Shown one piece after another: positions 16,345-25,685 of a DNA stretch of 64,000 nucleotides. The notes beneath the pieces were generated by a model. It had not been told where the DNA came from, did not search any database, and saw nothing but the letters and a program-made list of their open reading frames with translations. A program made the position numbers and the translations under genes. Position 1 is the stretch's first letter. Each line of letters begins with the position of its first letter. Location: positions 5,812,249 through 5,876,248 of the forward strand of contig NZ_CP038799.1 of the NCBI RefSeq assembly GCF_012223425.1. Direction: 5' to 3'. This stretch comes from Mycolicibacterium frederiksbergense (lineage in GTDB: Bacteria; Actinomycetota; Actinomycetes; Mycobacteriales; Mycobacteriaceae).

Positions 16345-19019
16345 GGCAGCAACCTCCGCTCATCCGGGCCCCACAGCGGCTGGATACCGGTCGGCAGGGA
16401 CAGGTGCGCGGCCGTGATCAGATTGGACAGCTCCCGCAGGTCGGCGTGCAGACGGTCGAGCAGCTCCACGAGTTCGGTACGGCGGCCGTCGGATCCGACG
16501 GTCTCCAGATCGGCCGGGTCGACCCGGCGCAACGTGGCGGCGATCTCGTCGGCCCAGCGTTCCGGCCGCGAGGATCCCGACGACGACGGCAACCGTTTCA
16601 GGTTCGCGCGCAGCCTCTCCAGTTGGAACACCAGCGATCTGGGGTTCTCCTCGTCGAAGAGCACCAGATCCGCGATCGCCGACACGCTGACCTTGCCCAG
16701 CGTGCGGCGCCGGTAGATCACCGATGACTCGCAGGCCACCAGCATCGACTCGGTGACGGTCTGTTCGGCGCCGGGCCGGCGCACGGTGGTCAGGGTGGCC
16801 CGCAGCAACGCGGTCAGTCCGAGACCGCGCTCGATCCGTTTGCCGATGTCCATCATGGTCCAGCCGATGTCCTGCACCATCGATTCGGCGGCCATCCCGG
16901 ACAGCGCCAGCATCCCGGCCAGTGTCTGGGACTGCGCGGTCAGCAGGTAGGCGTCGCCGGCCGCCTGTGATTCGGGCGGGGCGCCGTAGCTGTTGCCTTT
17001 CCCGTCGTTTCGCTCGCCGCGGTGGACCACGGCGCGTTCGACGGCGGCCAGCACCATCCAGGTGTCGTTGGACATCTGGTCGCGCACACCCCTGGCCGCC
17101 AGACCCAGCCGTTCCACCGACTGCGCCAGTGAACCGGGGCGCCGCCGATCGGCGGTCAGCGCCCACAGCGTGCTGGGCGCCACCGCGATTGCCTCGTGGT
17201 CGTCATCGCCTGCGCCGGTGTCGGTTCCGGTGATCGAGCCGATGGCACCGAGAAGCACCGGTACGCACTGGCTCTCCTCGGTGTCCTGGCGGTACCGGTA
17301 TTCGTGGTAGCGCTCGCGGGTGACGGTGAGCAACCGGGCCATGTGCTCGGCGCGCTCGGCGTAGCGGCCCAGCCAGAACAGATCGGACAGCACGCGCGGC
17401 GAGCTCACGGCGCGGGTGGGGCTCGGCGTCATGACCGGCAGGTCCACCGCCGGGGCGGGCACTGCCTTGGCCCGGTCCGGGGTGCGCACCCAGACATCCT
17501 TGGCGGCAACGGTATCCAGGGTGTAGGCGGCGTTTCCCGGGGCCGGCAGGAACCCCAGACCGCCGATCATCGGTGCGTAACCGCCGCGCTGGGCGACCGT
17601 GAACAGCCGCACGCCGACATCGGCGGCCGACACGCCCCCCGAGTAGTAATCGGTTGGTGCCGAAGAAAATTGCGGAAGTTCCTGGCCCACCCAGCGCCAC
17701 GGGTGAGCACTGATCCGCGCGGCCAGCAACTCGCGGTCGGCCACCGTGAGTGTCGGACCCACGATCGTGTGACCACCGGAGGTCGGTTTGATCAGCAGCG
17801 TGGACAGGTTGGACAACAGGTGAGAACGCTCCAGTTCGGCGCCTCCCCAGTAGGTCTGCGGGGAGGCCAGCAGCGGGGTCTCCCCCACCAGCATCTCGCT
17901 CAGCCGGGGCAGGAAATGAAGCAGCCCTGGGCTTTCCAGGATCCCACTGCCCAGGGTGTTGACCACGGTGACGGCGCCGCGGCGCAACACCTCGACCAGT
18001 CCGACCACACCGAGACGCGAGTCGGCGCGCAGATCGAGGGGGTCGACGTAGGCGGCGTCGACCCGGCGCAGCACCACGTCGACGCGTTTGAGGGTGCCCA
18101 GCGACCGCATCCACAACGTGCCGTCGCGCACCACCAGATCGGCGCTCTCCACCAGCGGGAAGCCCAGCACGCTGGCCAGGTAGGCCTGATCGAACGCGGT
18201 CTCGGACTGGGTGCCGGGGCTCAACACCACCACCACCGGCTCCTCGGCGGCCTCGGGCGCGGCGTCGATGAGCGCCAGCCGCAGCGCCTGGGCCCACGGG
18301 GACACCGGGCGTGGCGCGATCCGTTCGTACAGGTCGGGAGCGGCGTGCGCGATCACGCGACGACCCGCAAGGGCATAGCCGGCGCCCGAAGGCGCCTGGG
18401 TCCAGTCGGCGTTCGCGCGGAAACTGCCGTCGGCGGCGCGGCTGACATCGCATCCGTGTAGGAACAGCTGGTGGCGACCGGGCACCTCGATGCCGTGCGC
18501 GGCGCGTACGTACGCCGGATGCGCGAAGAGCAGCTGCGGGGGCAGCACCCCGCTGGTGATCGACCGGCGTTCGCCGTAGAGGTCGGTGAGCACGGCGTCG
18601 AGCAGCCGGGAGCGCTGGACCAGACCGGCTTCCAGGATGTCCCAGTCGGCGGTGGAGATGAGCAGCGGCAGCCCGTCCAGGCGCCACGGCTCGGCCACCG
18701 CGTCATCGGTGAGGGCATCCTGGTCGACGTGTACGAAGGTGATGCCGTCGTCATCGACGAGGTTGCGCACCGTGTCGCGCAGCCGGTCAAGTCCGTCGGG
18801 GCCCCGGTCCCCGACGCATTCGGCGAGTTCCTGCCAGGCCGGGCGAATGTCGCCGGCGGCATCGATGAACTCGTCGTAGCCGGTACCCCGCGTGCCCCGG
18901 ACGTCGAACAGGGCCTGCTGGGTGCGCCTGGCGCGGTACCCGGCCAGCACATCGACGGTCCGCGCCGGCGCGCCGGACAGCCCGGAGGTGGGCTCCATGG
19001 AGCCGGTGCGAAGAACCAT
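16341..19019 (-). CDS. Circularly permuted ATP-grasp / alpha-E domain fusion
   Basis: An 892-aa fusion. Residues about 1-510 match the circularly permuted ATP-grasp type 2 family: GVLPPQLLFAHPAYVRAAHGI, VVVVLSPGTQSETAFDQAYLAS, NTLGSGILESPGLL and LIKPTSGGHTIVGP are conserved blocks. Residues about 540-890 form an alpha-E helical domain that opens SPRVLSDLFWLGRYAERAEHMARLL. Published comparative work predicted peptide-bond-forming (amidoligase) activity for such ATP-grasps. The start overlaps the upstream stop by one base (TGATG) and the stop overlaps the transglutaminase start. The alpha-E loop contains GERNDGKGNSYG, encoded by a short repeat shared with aroE. Confidence 0.88.
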   Translation of the reverse strand: MVLRTGSMEPTSGLSGAPARTVDVLAGYRARRTQQALFDVRGTRGTGYDEFIDAAGDIRPAWQELAECVGDRGPDGLDRLRDTVRNLVDDDGITFVHVDQDALTDDAVAEPWRLDGLPLLISTADWDILEAGLVQRSRLLDAVLTDLYGERRSITSGVLPPQLLFAHPAYVRAAHGIEVPGRHQLFLHGCDVSRAADGSFRANADWTQAPSGAGYALAGRRVIAHAAPDLYERIAPRPVSPWAQALRLALIDAAPEAAEEPVVVVLSPGTQSETAFDQAYLASVLGFPLVESADLVVRDGTLWMRSLGTLKRVDVVLRRVDAAYVDPLDLRADSRLGVVGLVEVLRRGAVTVVNTLGSGILESPGLLHFLPRLSEMLVGETPLLASPQTYWGGAELERSHLLSNLSTLLIKPTSGGHTIVGPTLTVADRELLAARISAHPWRWVGQELPQFSSAPTDYYSGGVSAADVGVRLFTVAQRGGYAPMIGGLGFLPAPGNAAYTLDTVAAKDVWVRTPDRAKAVPAPAVDLPVMTPSPTRAVSSPRVLSDLFWLGRYAERAEHMARLLTVTRERYHEYRYRQDTEESQCVPVLLGAIGSITGTDTGAGDDDHEAIAVAPSTLWALTADRRRPGSLAQSVERLGLAARGVRDQMSNDTWMVLAAVERAVVHRGERNDGKGNSYGAPPESQAAGDAYLLTAQSQTLAGMLALSGMAAESMVQDIGWTMMDIGKRIERGLGLTALLRATLTTVRRPGAEQTVTESMLVACESSVIYRRRTLGKVSVSAIADLVLFDEENPRSLVFQLERLRANLKRLPSSSGSSRPERWADEIAATLRRVDPADLETVGSDGRRTELVELLDRLHADLRELSNLITAAHLSLPTGIQPLWGPDERRLLP
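16998..17018. repeat. Short interspersed repeat copy 2 (inside the ATP-grasp/alpha-E gene)
   Basis: The same 21-base string as in aroE (3574-3594) with one C-to-T change. On the coding strand it gives ERNDGK, in a loop that is not conserved in the alpha-E family as far as I can judge. Confidence 0.7.
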
Positions 19020-22000
19020 CAACGCAGAACGGTACGCACCCGGCGCAGGTCCAGGATGCCGGGCGCGCCCGTGTCGGTCGACTGGCGCGCCTGCTTCTCC
19101 CGCAGGTCCGCCATATCCACACGTCCGGGAGTGAAGCCCGTCGCCTCGAAACGGCGCCCGCGCCGCGACTCGGCCTCCACCGCGTTCACCGGCGGGCTGT
19201 CGTAGGCCCGGCCGCCGGGGTGCGCCACGTGATAGGTGCAGCCACCCCGCGACGTACCGGTCATGGTGTCGACGAGTTCGAAGCGCAGCGGGCCGTCGAC
19301 GGTGATGGTGGGATGCAACGCGCTGGGCGGTTGCCAGGCCCGGTAACGCACGCCGCCGACCTGGATGTCGGCCTTGCCGGTGGCCAGCAGCGGTATCGGG
19401 TGGCCGTTCGCGGTGACGATGTAGCGGTGCCGGTCGGCCCCGACGAGTCGCACCTGGATGCGCTCCACCGAGGAATCGACGTAGCGGGCGGTGCCGGTTC
19501 CGGAGGACTCCTCGCCGAGCACATTCCAGGGTTCGATCGCGCCGCGCAGTTCGATCTCGACGCCGTCGAAGACCGCGGTGCCGATACGCGGGAACCGGAA
19601 CTCGGTGAACGGGTCCAGCCAGCTGGTCTCGAAATTCACCCCATGCGCCCGCAGATCGGCGGCCACATCGGCGATGTCTTGAATAATGAAGTGCGGCAAC
19701 AGGTATCGACCGTGCAGATTCTCGCCGTGCCGGATCAGCGGCGCCTTGAGCGGTTCGTCCCAGAACCACGAGATCAACGAACGCACCAGCAGCGACTGCA
19801 CCATCGCCATCTGGTGGTGCGGCGGCATCTCGAACCCGCGCAGTTCCAGCAGGCCGAGCCGGCCGGTGGGACTGTCCGGGCTGTAGAGCTTGTCGATGCA
19901 GAACTCCGCGCGGTGGGTGTTGCCGGTGATATCGGTGAGCAGATGGCGCAACGCCCGGTCGGGAACCCACGGTTTGGCAGCGCCGTCGTCGGCCAGCCGA
20001 GCGATCTCGGCGAACGCTATCTCCAGTTCGTACAAGGATTCCGAGCGCCCCTCGTCCACCCGCGGGGCCTGGGAGGTGGTGCCGATGAAGCGGCCGGAGA
20101 ACAGATAGGACAACGCGGGATGGCGCTGCCAGTAGGTCAGCATCGACACCAGCAGATCGGGCCTGCGCAGCATCGGCGAATCGGCCGGAGTGACCCCGCC
20201 CAGGGTGATGTGGTTGCCACCGCCGGTGCCACCGTGGGTACCGTCCACATCGAACGCCTCGGTGGACAGCCTGGCTTGGCGAGCCTCTTCGTAGAGCGTC
20301 TCCAGCTGGGCCTTCTGCTCGGCGAAACTGCCGGTGGGGGCGACGTTGACCTCGATGACCCCGGGGTCGGGCGTGACGCTCATGGAGGTGATCCGCCCGT
20401 CACGCGGAGGACCGTAGCCCTCGATGACCACCGGGACGGCGATGGCCGCCGCGGCCTGCTCGATCCGGGTGATCAGCTCCACGAAGTGGTCCAGATCGGT
20501 GGTGGGCGGCAGATAGACGTAGAGCACCCCGTCGCGAACCTCGGCGACCAGCGCGGTGGTCGGCGCCTCGTCGGCCTCTTCCACCGGCGCCGGGGGCCCG
20601 GCGAGCTCGGTGGTGCGCAGCGTGGCGCGCCGCGCGGTCGGGTCGGCATCGAAGTCCTGCCGGGGTGCCCGCCAGCTGATCGAGTTCAGCGGAAGGCGCA
20701 GACCGGCCGGGGAATCACCGGCCAGCAACACGATTCGCCCGCGGCGCAGCTGCCAGTCGGCGCTGGCCCACCCGGAGTCGTCGTCACGGCGGTGCAACGG
20801 CATGACATAGGCCGCGGGCTCATCGGTCGAGTCGTCGAGCCGGGCGAGCAGCTTCGCCCGCCGTGCGGTGTCGTCCTCGACGAGGTCGTCACCGGTGGCG
20901 ACGGGGTCCCCGGCCGGGCGACGCACCGCGGCGGCCAGACGCTCCAGCGGGTCCTCGTAGGCCGGCCGGACCTGGCCGGCGGGCAGCCCGAGACCGTCGG
21001 CGATCACCCCGAGCAGCCGGGCGCCGGCATCGGACGGGGCGTCATCGGCTTTGGTCTGCGCCCACGGGTCGGCCAGCAGCGCCGGATCGTTCCACAGCGG
21101 CTCACCGTCGTTGCGCCAGATCAGGCCGATCTGCCAGCGCGGCAACGGTTCTCCGGGATACCACTTGCCCTGGCTGCGCTGGATCAGGCCACGGGGCGCC
21201 CACACCTTGCGCAACCGCTCGGCCAGCACCGAGGCGCGCTCGCGCTTGTGCGGGCCATCGGCGGTGGTGAGCCATTCGGGATCGGTCTGGTTGTCGATCG
21301 AGACGAAGGTGGGCTCGCCGCCGACGGTCAGACGCACGTCACCGGCGGCCAGCCGTTCGTCGATCTGCGCTCCGAGGCTGTTGATGGCCGCCCACGCTTC
21401 GGGCGTGTAGGGCAGCGTGACCCGCGGATCCTCGTGAATGCGGGTGACAATGTTGGCGAAGTCGAGTGTCGATTCGCAGGGCCCGACGGAGCCGGTGATG
21501 GGCGCCGCGGACGCGGGGTGCGGGGTGGCCGACAGCGGGATGTGGCCCTCACCGGCGAACAGGGCCGAGGTCGGGTCCAGACCGATCCAGCCGGCTCCGG
21601 GAATGTAGACCTCGGTCCAGGCATGCAGGTCGGTGAAATCGGCGGCCGGCCCGGAGGGTCCGTCGAGGGCTTGCACGTCAGAGGTCAGCTGCACCAGATA
21701 GCCGGAGACGAAGCGCGCCGCCAGGCCCAGCTGGCGCAGGATGGAGACCATCAGCCAGGCCGAGTCGCGGCAGGAGCCGATCCCGGTGCGCAGCGTGTGA
21801 TCCGGTGTCTGGACGCCCGGTTCCATGCGGACGCTGTAACCCACATCCGCCCGCACGGCGGCGTTGAGCTTGACCAGGAAGTCGATGGTGCGGGTGCCCG
21901 GGGCGATGCTGAAATCCTGCACCCAGGACGTGGTGATCTCACCGGGGCCCGATCCGACGCCGTCCTCGTCGACCGGACGCAGGAAGGGCTCCAGGTCGGC

Positions 22001-22333
22001 CAGCAGCTCCTTCGGGTATTCGAAAGGGAACTTCTCGGCCCATTCCTCGATGAAGAAGTCGAACGGGTTGATGACCTTCAGATCGGCGATCAGTCCGACG
22101 GTGATGCTCAGGCTGCGGGCACGGTTCGGGAACACCAGCCGTGCCACGAAGTTACCGAAGGCGTCCTGCTGCCAGTTGACGAAGTGGTCGGCCGGTTCGA
22201 CCTGGAGCGAGTACGCCTCGATCGGCGTTCGTGAGTGCGGGGCCGGACGCAGCCGCACCACGTGCGGATGCACGTCCACCAACCTGTCGAAGGTATAGGT
22301 GGTCCGGTGCTCCAGCGCCACTTTGATTCCCAT
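19019..22333 (-). CDS. Transglutaminase-DUF2126 large protein
   Basis: A 1104-aa protein (Rv2566 type). Residues about 1-300 are a transglutaminase-like domain: HRTTYTFDRLVDVHPHVVRL, catalytic Cys in GIGSCRDSAWLMV, His in DLHAWTEVYIPGAGW and Asp in GLDPT. Residues about 310-1100 are DUF2126, with TVGGEPTFVSIDNQTDPEW, GGGNHITLGG and LELRGFEMPPHHQMAM; these conserved His/Glu segments look like an enzyme active site, though no reaction is established. The chosen ATG (22333) opens MGIKVALEHRTTY; a GTG 18 bases upstream is possible. First gene of the overlapping ATP-grasp operon. Confidence 0.88.
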   Translation of the reverse strand: MGIKVALEHRTTYTFDRLVDVHPHVVRLRPAPHSRTPIEAYSLQVEPADHFVNWQQDAFGNFVARLVFPNRARSLSITVGLIADLKVINPFDFFIEEWAEKFPFEYPKELLADLEPFLRPVDEDGVGSGPGEITTSWVQDFSIAPGTRTIDFLVKLNAAVRADVGYSVRMEPGVQTPDHTLRTGIGSCRDSAWLMVSILRQLGLAARFVSGYLVQLTSDVQALDGPSGPAADFTDLHAWTEVYIPGAGWIGLDPTSALFAGEGHIPLSATPHPASAAPITGSVGPCESTLDFANIVTRIHEDPRVTLPYTPEAWAAINSLGAQIDERLAAGDVRLTVGGEPTFVSIDNQTDPEWLTTADGPHKRERASVLAERLRKVWAPRGLIQRSQGKWYPGEPLPRWQIGLIWRNDGEPLWNDPALLADPWAQTKADDAPSDAGARLLGVIADGLGLPAGQVRPAYEDPLERLAAAVRRPAGDPVATGDDLVEDDTARRAKLLARLDDSTDEPAAYVMPLHRRDDDSGWASADWQLRRGRIVLLAGDSPAGLRLPLNSISWRAPRQDFDADPTARRATLRTTELAGPPAPVEEADEAPTTALVAEVRDGVLYVYLPPTTDLDHFVELITRIEQAAAAIAVPVVIEGYGPPRDGRITSMSVTPDPGVIEVNVAPTGSFAEQKAQLETLYEEARQARLSTEAFDVDGTHGGTGGGNHITLGGVTPADSPMLRRPDLLVSMLTYWQRHPALSYLFSGRFIGTTSQAPRVDEGRSESLYELEIAFAEIARLADDGAAKPWVPDRALRHLLTDITGNTHRAEFCIDKLYSPDSPTGRLGLLELRGFEMPPHHQMAMVQSLLVRSLISWFWDEPLKAPLIRHGENLHGRYLLPHFIIQDIADVAADLRAHGVNFETSWLDPFTEFRFPRIGTAVFDGVEIELRGAIEPWNVLGEESSGTGTARYVDSSVERIQVRLVGADRHRYIVTANGHPIPLLATGKADIQVGGVRYRAWQPPSALHPTITVDGPLRFELVDTMTGTSRGGCTYHVAHPGGRAYDSPPVNAVEAESRRGRRFEATGFTPGRVDMADLREKQARQSTDTGAPGILDLRRVRTVLR

Positions 22334-22388
22334 AGCGTCCGATCCCATCACAGGTAGCGCGGGATCGCATTGTGCGTGCCTGCGGCCG

Positions 22389-23732
22389 CTATTCCATCAC
22401 CGCGGTCAGATCGAAATCATAGAACGCTTCCTTGACCGACTGCATAAGGGCCTCTTTGGTATTCGGCGCGCCCGGTTCCCAGGAGGCCACCGAGATGCAT
22501 ACTGCACCCCCGACGGTACCCGCGGCGACCAGCATCCGGCCGCCCATCCGCTCCAGGTCGCCCTCGGTCAGGCCCGGCTCCGGCGAGCCCGCCACGAAGA
22601 AGTCCGCCGGCGTCCCATCGGGACGATTGACCTCATCGGGCAGCGGGCCGCTGTTGGAGGATCCGATGGGCTTGCCGACCTTGAGAACCAGCTTCTCCAG
22701 GCGGCGCAGCAGGAACTTCGGGGAGTACGGGACCAATGGCAGCGGAGCCAGCAGCCACTCGCGACTGCCGGCCAGTTCGGTGAGCGCGGCCTTGATGCCG
22801 GCCCGGATCTCGCCGAGATCGACCGGCGAGCGCTCCCCGTCGGCCATCACGGTGATGGTGTTGAGCGCGTTGCCCCGGGTGTCGCCGTCGACGCGTTCAC
22901 TGACCGGCAGCGACAACATCGCCTTTCCGTCCGCGTCGACCCTGCCGACGATGGTTCCGATCCGCGCGGCGATACCGGCCAGCAGTACATTGCTGGAGCC
23001 GCCGAGTGCTCGGGCGCGGTGCTCCCATTCGGTCTGGTCGACGCGCACCGAGATGGTCGGCAGGTGCACGGCCTGCTGCGGGTGTCGTACCGCGGAGACG
23101 GGAGCGACGGCCCTCGCCGATTCGGACAGTTCCGCGGACTGTGCACGGGCAATGCGTACCGCCCCCAGTGCCGCGGACGGAACGTCGCGCAGCGCGAGCA
23201 GGGTGGTGCGTGCGTCCTGCCGCAGGGCCGACGCGCGAGCGCGGGACCGGGAAGCGGGATAGTCCAGATCGCGGCCGGTGCCGTTCACGGCGTGGGTGAT
23301 CGATTCGATGAGGGCGCCGGCGTCGGCGACGGTGTGCGACACCACGAGGGTGACCACCGCGCCACCTTCGACGAGCGGCTGCACCCCGATATGCCACGGC
23401 GGGCCGTGTTCGGGGTCCACCGGCACGTCGGCGCGTTCGTTGACGAAGTCCCAGACCTCGTCGCGGCGGCGCTCGGCCGCGGAGATGTCGATCGGACCCG
23501 GTTCACCGCAGGACACCCAGTGGTGCCTGCCGAACGGGATGGACGATCGTTCGACCAGCCTGCCCAGCAGCCCGTCGGCCAGGTTGCGGTGGAACCGCCG
23601 CAGCCCGTCCATGTCCACGCCGCGCTCGTAGATCCACGAGTACTGGATCACCGGTCCGCGCCGCAACGCCCGCAAACCCAGATAGGAGCCCTGGTCCATA
23701 TAGGCGAGCGTGTTGTCAGCCGGGTACGTCAT
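22389..23732 (-). CDS. Condensation/WS-DGAT-like acyltransferase-family protein (copy 1)
   Basis: A 447-aa protein of the CoA-dependent acyltransferase superfamily. The motif SHTVADAG (near residue 140) resembles the HxxxDG active site but has Ala for Gly. Other landmarks shared with its paralogue at 25686-27038 are RALRRGPV, YERGVDMDGLRRF, the PFGRHHWV segment, and PVSERVDGDTRGNALNTITV. ATG at 23732 follows GAGAGG. Members of the superfamily join acyl groups to alcohols or amines in lipid or peptide assembly; the substrate here is unknown. Mycobacterial lipid acylation is a fair guess only. Confidence 0.65.
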   Translation of the reverse strand: MTYPADNTLAYMDQGSYLGLRALRRGPVIQYSWIYERGVDMDGLRRFHRNLADGLLGRLVERSSIPFGRHHWVSCGEPGPIDISAAERRRDEVWDFVNERADVPVDPEHGPPWHIGVQPLVEGGAVVTLVVSHTVADAGALIESITHAVNGTGRDLDYPASRSRARASALRQDARTTLLALRDVPSAALGAVRIARAQSAELSESARAVAPVSAVRHPQQAVHLPTISVRVDQTEWEHRARALGGSSNVLLAGIAARIGTIVGRVDADGKAMLSLPVSERVDGDTRGNALNTITVMADGERSPVDLGEIRAGIKAALTELAGSREWLLAPLPLVPYSPKFLLRRLEKLVLKVGKPIGSSNSGPLPDEVNRPDGTPADFFVAGSPEPGLTEGDLERMGGRMLVAAGTVGGAVCISVASWEPGAPNTKEALMQSVKEAFYDFDLTAVME

Positions 23733-23892
23733 TTGCCGGGGCCTCTCTTGACACGGAATATCCATCGCCATGTGCGGGCCCCCCGTACACCTGATCGACG
23801 TAGCGAACGAATTTTAACGAATTAGTCAATATCGCGGGCGGCTATGCACGGAAGTCGGATGACTTTAACCCGAAACCGTCAACGGTGGGCGG

Positions 23893-24390
23893 CTACGGCC
23901 GAGCCTGAGCGGGTCCCCCACCGGGGCGGACCTGCCGCATGCCCAACTCGTCAAAATCCACGGAATGCCCTTTTTCGCAAACAATCTCGACGCGGGCGTC
24001 GGCATCGCAGCCAAGATGGGTGAGCCTCATCCGGCCGGTGTAGGGCAGGTGCTTGCGACCCCATTCGAACATCGACCAGACCACCGGCATGAAGTCGACG
24101 CCGGCCTCGGTGAGCACGTACTCCTGGCGCTCCCGCTGCCCGAATTCGCGGTACGGACGCTTTTCTAGCAAACCTGCGCTCACGAGCTCGGACAGCCGCG
24201 CCGACGTCGCCGCCTTGGTGATGCCCACCCGTCTGGAGAAATCGTCGAATCGGGTTGTGCCGTAGCAGGCCTCCCGCATGATCAGCATCGCCGACTTCTG
24301 GCCCACGACGGTCATCGCCTTTTCGATCGGGCACTCCCCGATCGCCGACCACGCGTCACGATCGGCCAGCGGCCCCTGCAGCATTGTCAT
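23893..24390 (-). CDS. HxlR-family transcriptional regulator
   Basis: A 165-aa winged-helix protein that opens MTMLQGPLADRDAWSAIGECPIEKAMTVVGQKSAMLIMREACYGTTRFDDF, the typical HxlR start with its conserved cysteine before the helix. The recognition part is ITKAATSARLSELVSAGLLEKRPY. The C-terminal 40 residues add a further Cys pair (LGCDADARVEIVCEKGH). Transcribed away from the thiolase gene across a short region with two palindromes, so it probably controls itself and the thiolase. ATG 24390 has GGAG 8 bases upstream. Confidence 0.88.
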   Translation of the reverse strand: MTMLQGPLADRDAWSAIGECPIEKAMTVVGQKSAMLIMREACYGTTRFDDFSRRVGITKAATSARLSELVSAGLLEKRPYREFGQRERQEYVLTEAGVDFMPVVWSMFEWGRKHLPYTGRMRLTHLGCDADARVEIVCEKGHSVDFDELGMRQVRPGGGPAQARP

Positions 24391-24421
24391 CGAGATCACT
24401 CCGAAGCTGGGTTGTTGTTAC

Positions 24422-24450
24422 TAGACCTAGGTGTTAGATCTAAGTATAGA
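24422..24450 (+). promoter_or_regulatory. Thiolase promoter with embedded HxlR-type palindromes
   Basis: TAGACC (24422-24427) and TATAGA (24445-24450) are 17 bases apart. Inside the spacer lie the 10-base palindrome TTAGATCTAA (24434-24443) and, overlapping the -35 element, ACCTAGGT (24425-24432). The two related half-sites TAGACCTA and TAGATCTA are about 13 bases apart. A repressor bound here would block both divergent genes. Confidence 0.55.
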
Positions 24451-24485
24451 GAGCAGTACTCAGCGCGAGTTCTTGAGGAGCAGAC

Positions 24486-25670
24486 ATGTCGGGATTCTCA
24501 GATCGGGATGCGGTCATCGTCGGCGCGGTCCGGACACCGGTCGGCAAGGGCAAGGCCAACGGCGCGCTGCACGGCGTGTTGCCCGCCGATCTGCTGGCGC
24601 ACAGCCTGCGCGAACTGATCGCACGGACCGGCGTCGAGCCCGCCCAGGTCGACGATGTCATCGCCGGAGCGGTGACCCAGGTTGGCGACCAGTCGGTGAA
24701 CATTGCCCGTAATGCACTGCTGGGCGCCGGATTTCCCGAGTCGGTTCCCGGCACCACCGTCGACCGGCAGTGCGGCAGCAGTCAGCAGGCCATCAGCTTC
24801 GCCGCTCAGGGCGTGCTCGCCGGGGCCTATGACGTCGTGATCGCAGCCGGCGTCGAATCGATGTCACGGGTGCCGATGGGCTCCTCGGTACTGCCCGGCA
24901 GCGACCCGTTCGGCCTGGACATGGCCGCCCGCTACCCCGAGGGCCTGGTCCCGCAGGGCATCAGCGCCGAACTGATCGCCGCGAAGTGGAAGCTGTCGCG
25001 GGCCCAGCTCGACGAGTTCTCTGCGAGCAGCCACGAGAAGGCGGCGGCCGCCACCAAGGCCGGCCTGTTCGACGCCGAACTCGCACCGATCGCCGGGCTG
25101 AGCACCGATGAGATCATCCGCCCCGGGACGACCGTGGAGACCTTGTCCGGACTGCGCCCGGCGTTCTACAACGAGGCGTACGCGGCCCGTTTCCCGCAGA
25201 TCCACTGGGAGATCACCCCGGGCAACTCCTCGCCGCTGTCCGACGGCAGCGCCGCGGTGATGATCACCAGCGGGGCGACCGCCAAACGGCTGGGTCTGCG
25301 ACCGCTGGCCCGTATCCACACCACCACCGTGGTGGGCTCCGATCCGCTCTACATGCTGACCGGCGTCATCCCGGCCACCGAGAAGGTGCTGCGGCGCGCG
25401 GGGCTCACGCTGGCCGATATCGACCTCTTCGAGGTGAACGAGGCATTCGCGCCGGTGGTGCTGAGCTGGGCCGCCGATACCGGTGCCGACCTGGCCAAGG
25501 TGAACGTCAACGGCGGCGCCATCGCCATCGGACACCCGCTGGGGGCCAGCGGCGCGCGCATCGTCACCACCCTGGTCAACGCGCTGCAGCAGCGCGGCGC
25601 CCGCTACGGCCTGCAGACGATGTGTGAGGGCGGCGGTATGGCCAACGCCACCATCATCGAACGGCTCTAG
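24486..25670 (+). CDS. Acetyl-CoA C-acyltransferase (thiolase)
   Basis: A 394-aa thiolase. The nucleophilic cysteine is in DRQCGSSQQA (near residue 93), and the C-terminal motifs are NEAFAPV, GGAIAIGHPLGASGAR with the catalytic His, and CEGGGMANA with the acid/base Cys. All catalytic residues are present. It either cleaves 3-ketoacyl-CoA in beta-oxidation or condenses acetyl-CoA. Placement between two condensation-type acyltransferase homologues and a divergent HxlR regulator suggests inducible use on a special acyl chain. Ribosome site GAGGAG precedes the ATG. Confidence 0.93.
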   Translation: MSGFSDRDAVIVGAVRTPVGKGKANGALHGVLPADLLAHSLRELIARTGVEPAQVDDVIAGAVTQVGDQSVNIARNALLGAGFPESVPGTTVDRQCGSSQQAISFAAQGVLAGAYDVVIAAGVESMSRVPMGSSVLPGSDPFGLDMAARYPEGLVPQGISAELIAAKWKLSRAQLDEFSASSHEKAAAATKAGLFDAELAPIAGLSTDEIIRPGTTVETLSGLRPAFYNEAYAARFPQIHWEITPGNSSPLSDGSAAVMITSGATAKRLGLRPLARIHTTTVVGSDPLYMLTGVIPATEKVLRRAGLTLADIDLFEVNEAFAPVVLSWAADTGADLAKVNVNGGAIAIGHPLGASGARIVTTLVNALQQRGARYGLQTMCEGGGMANATIIERL

Positions 25671-25685
25671 GCATTTTCAGCGCGA

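Noticed and set aside
16341..19970. A 1209-codon open frame for the ATP-grasp protein
   Set aside because: The first 317 codons are antisense-frame translation of the upstream transglutaminase-DUF2126 gene. The real start at 19019 overlaps that gene's stop and matches the family's N-terminus.
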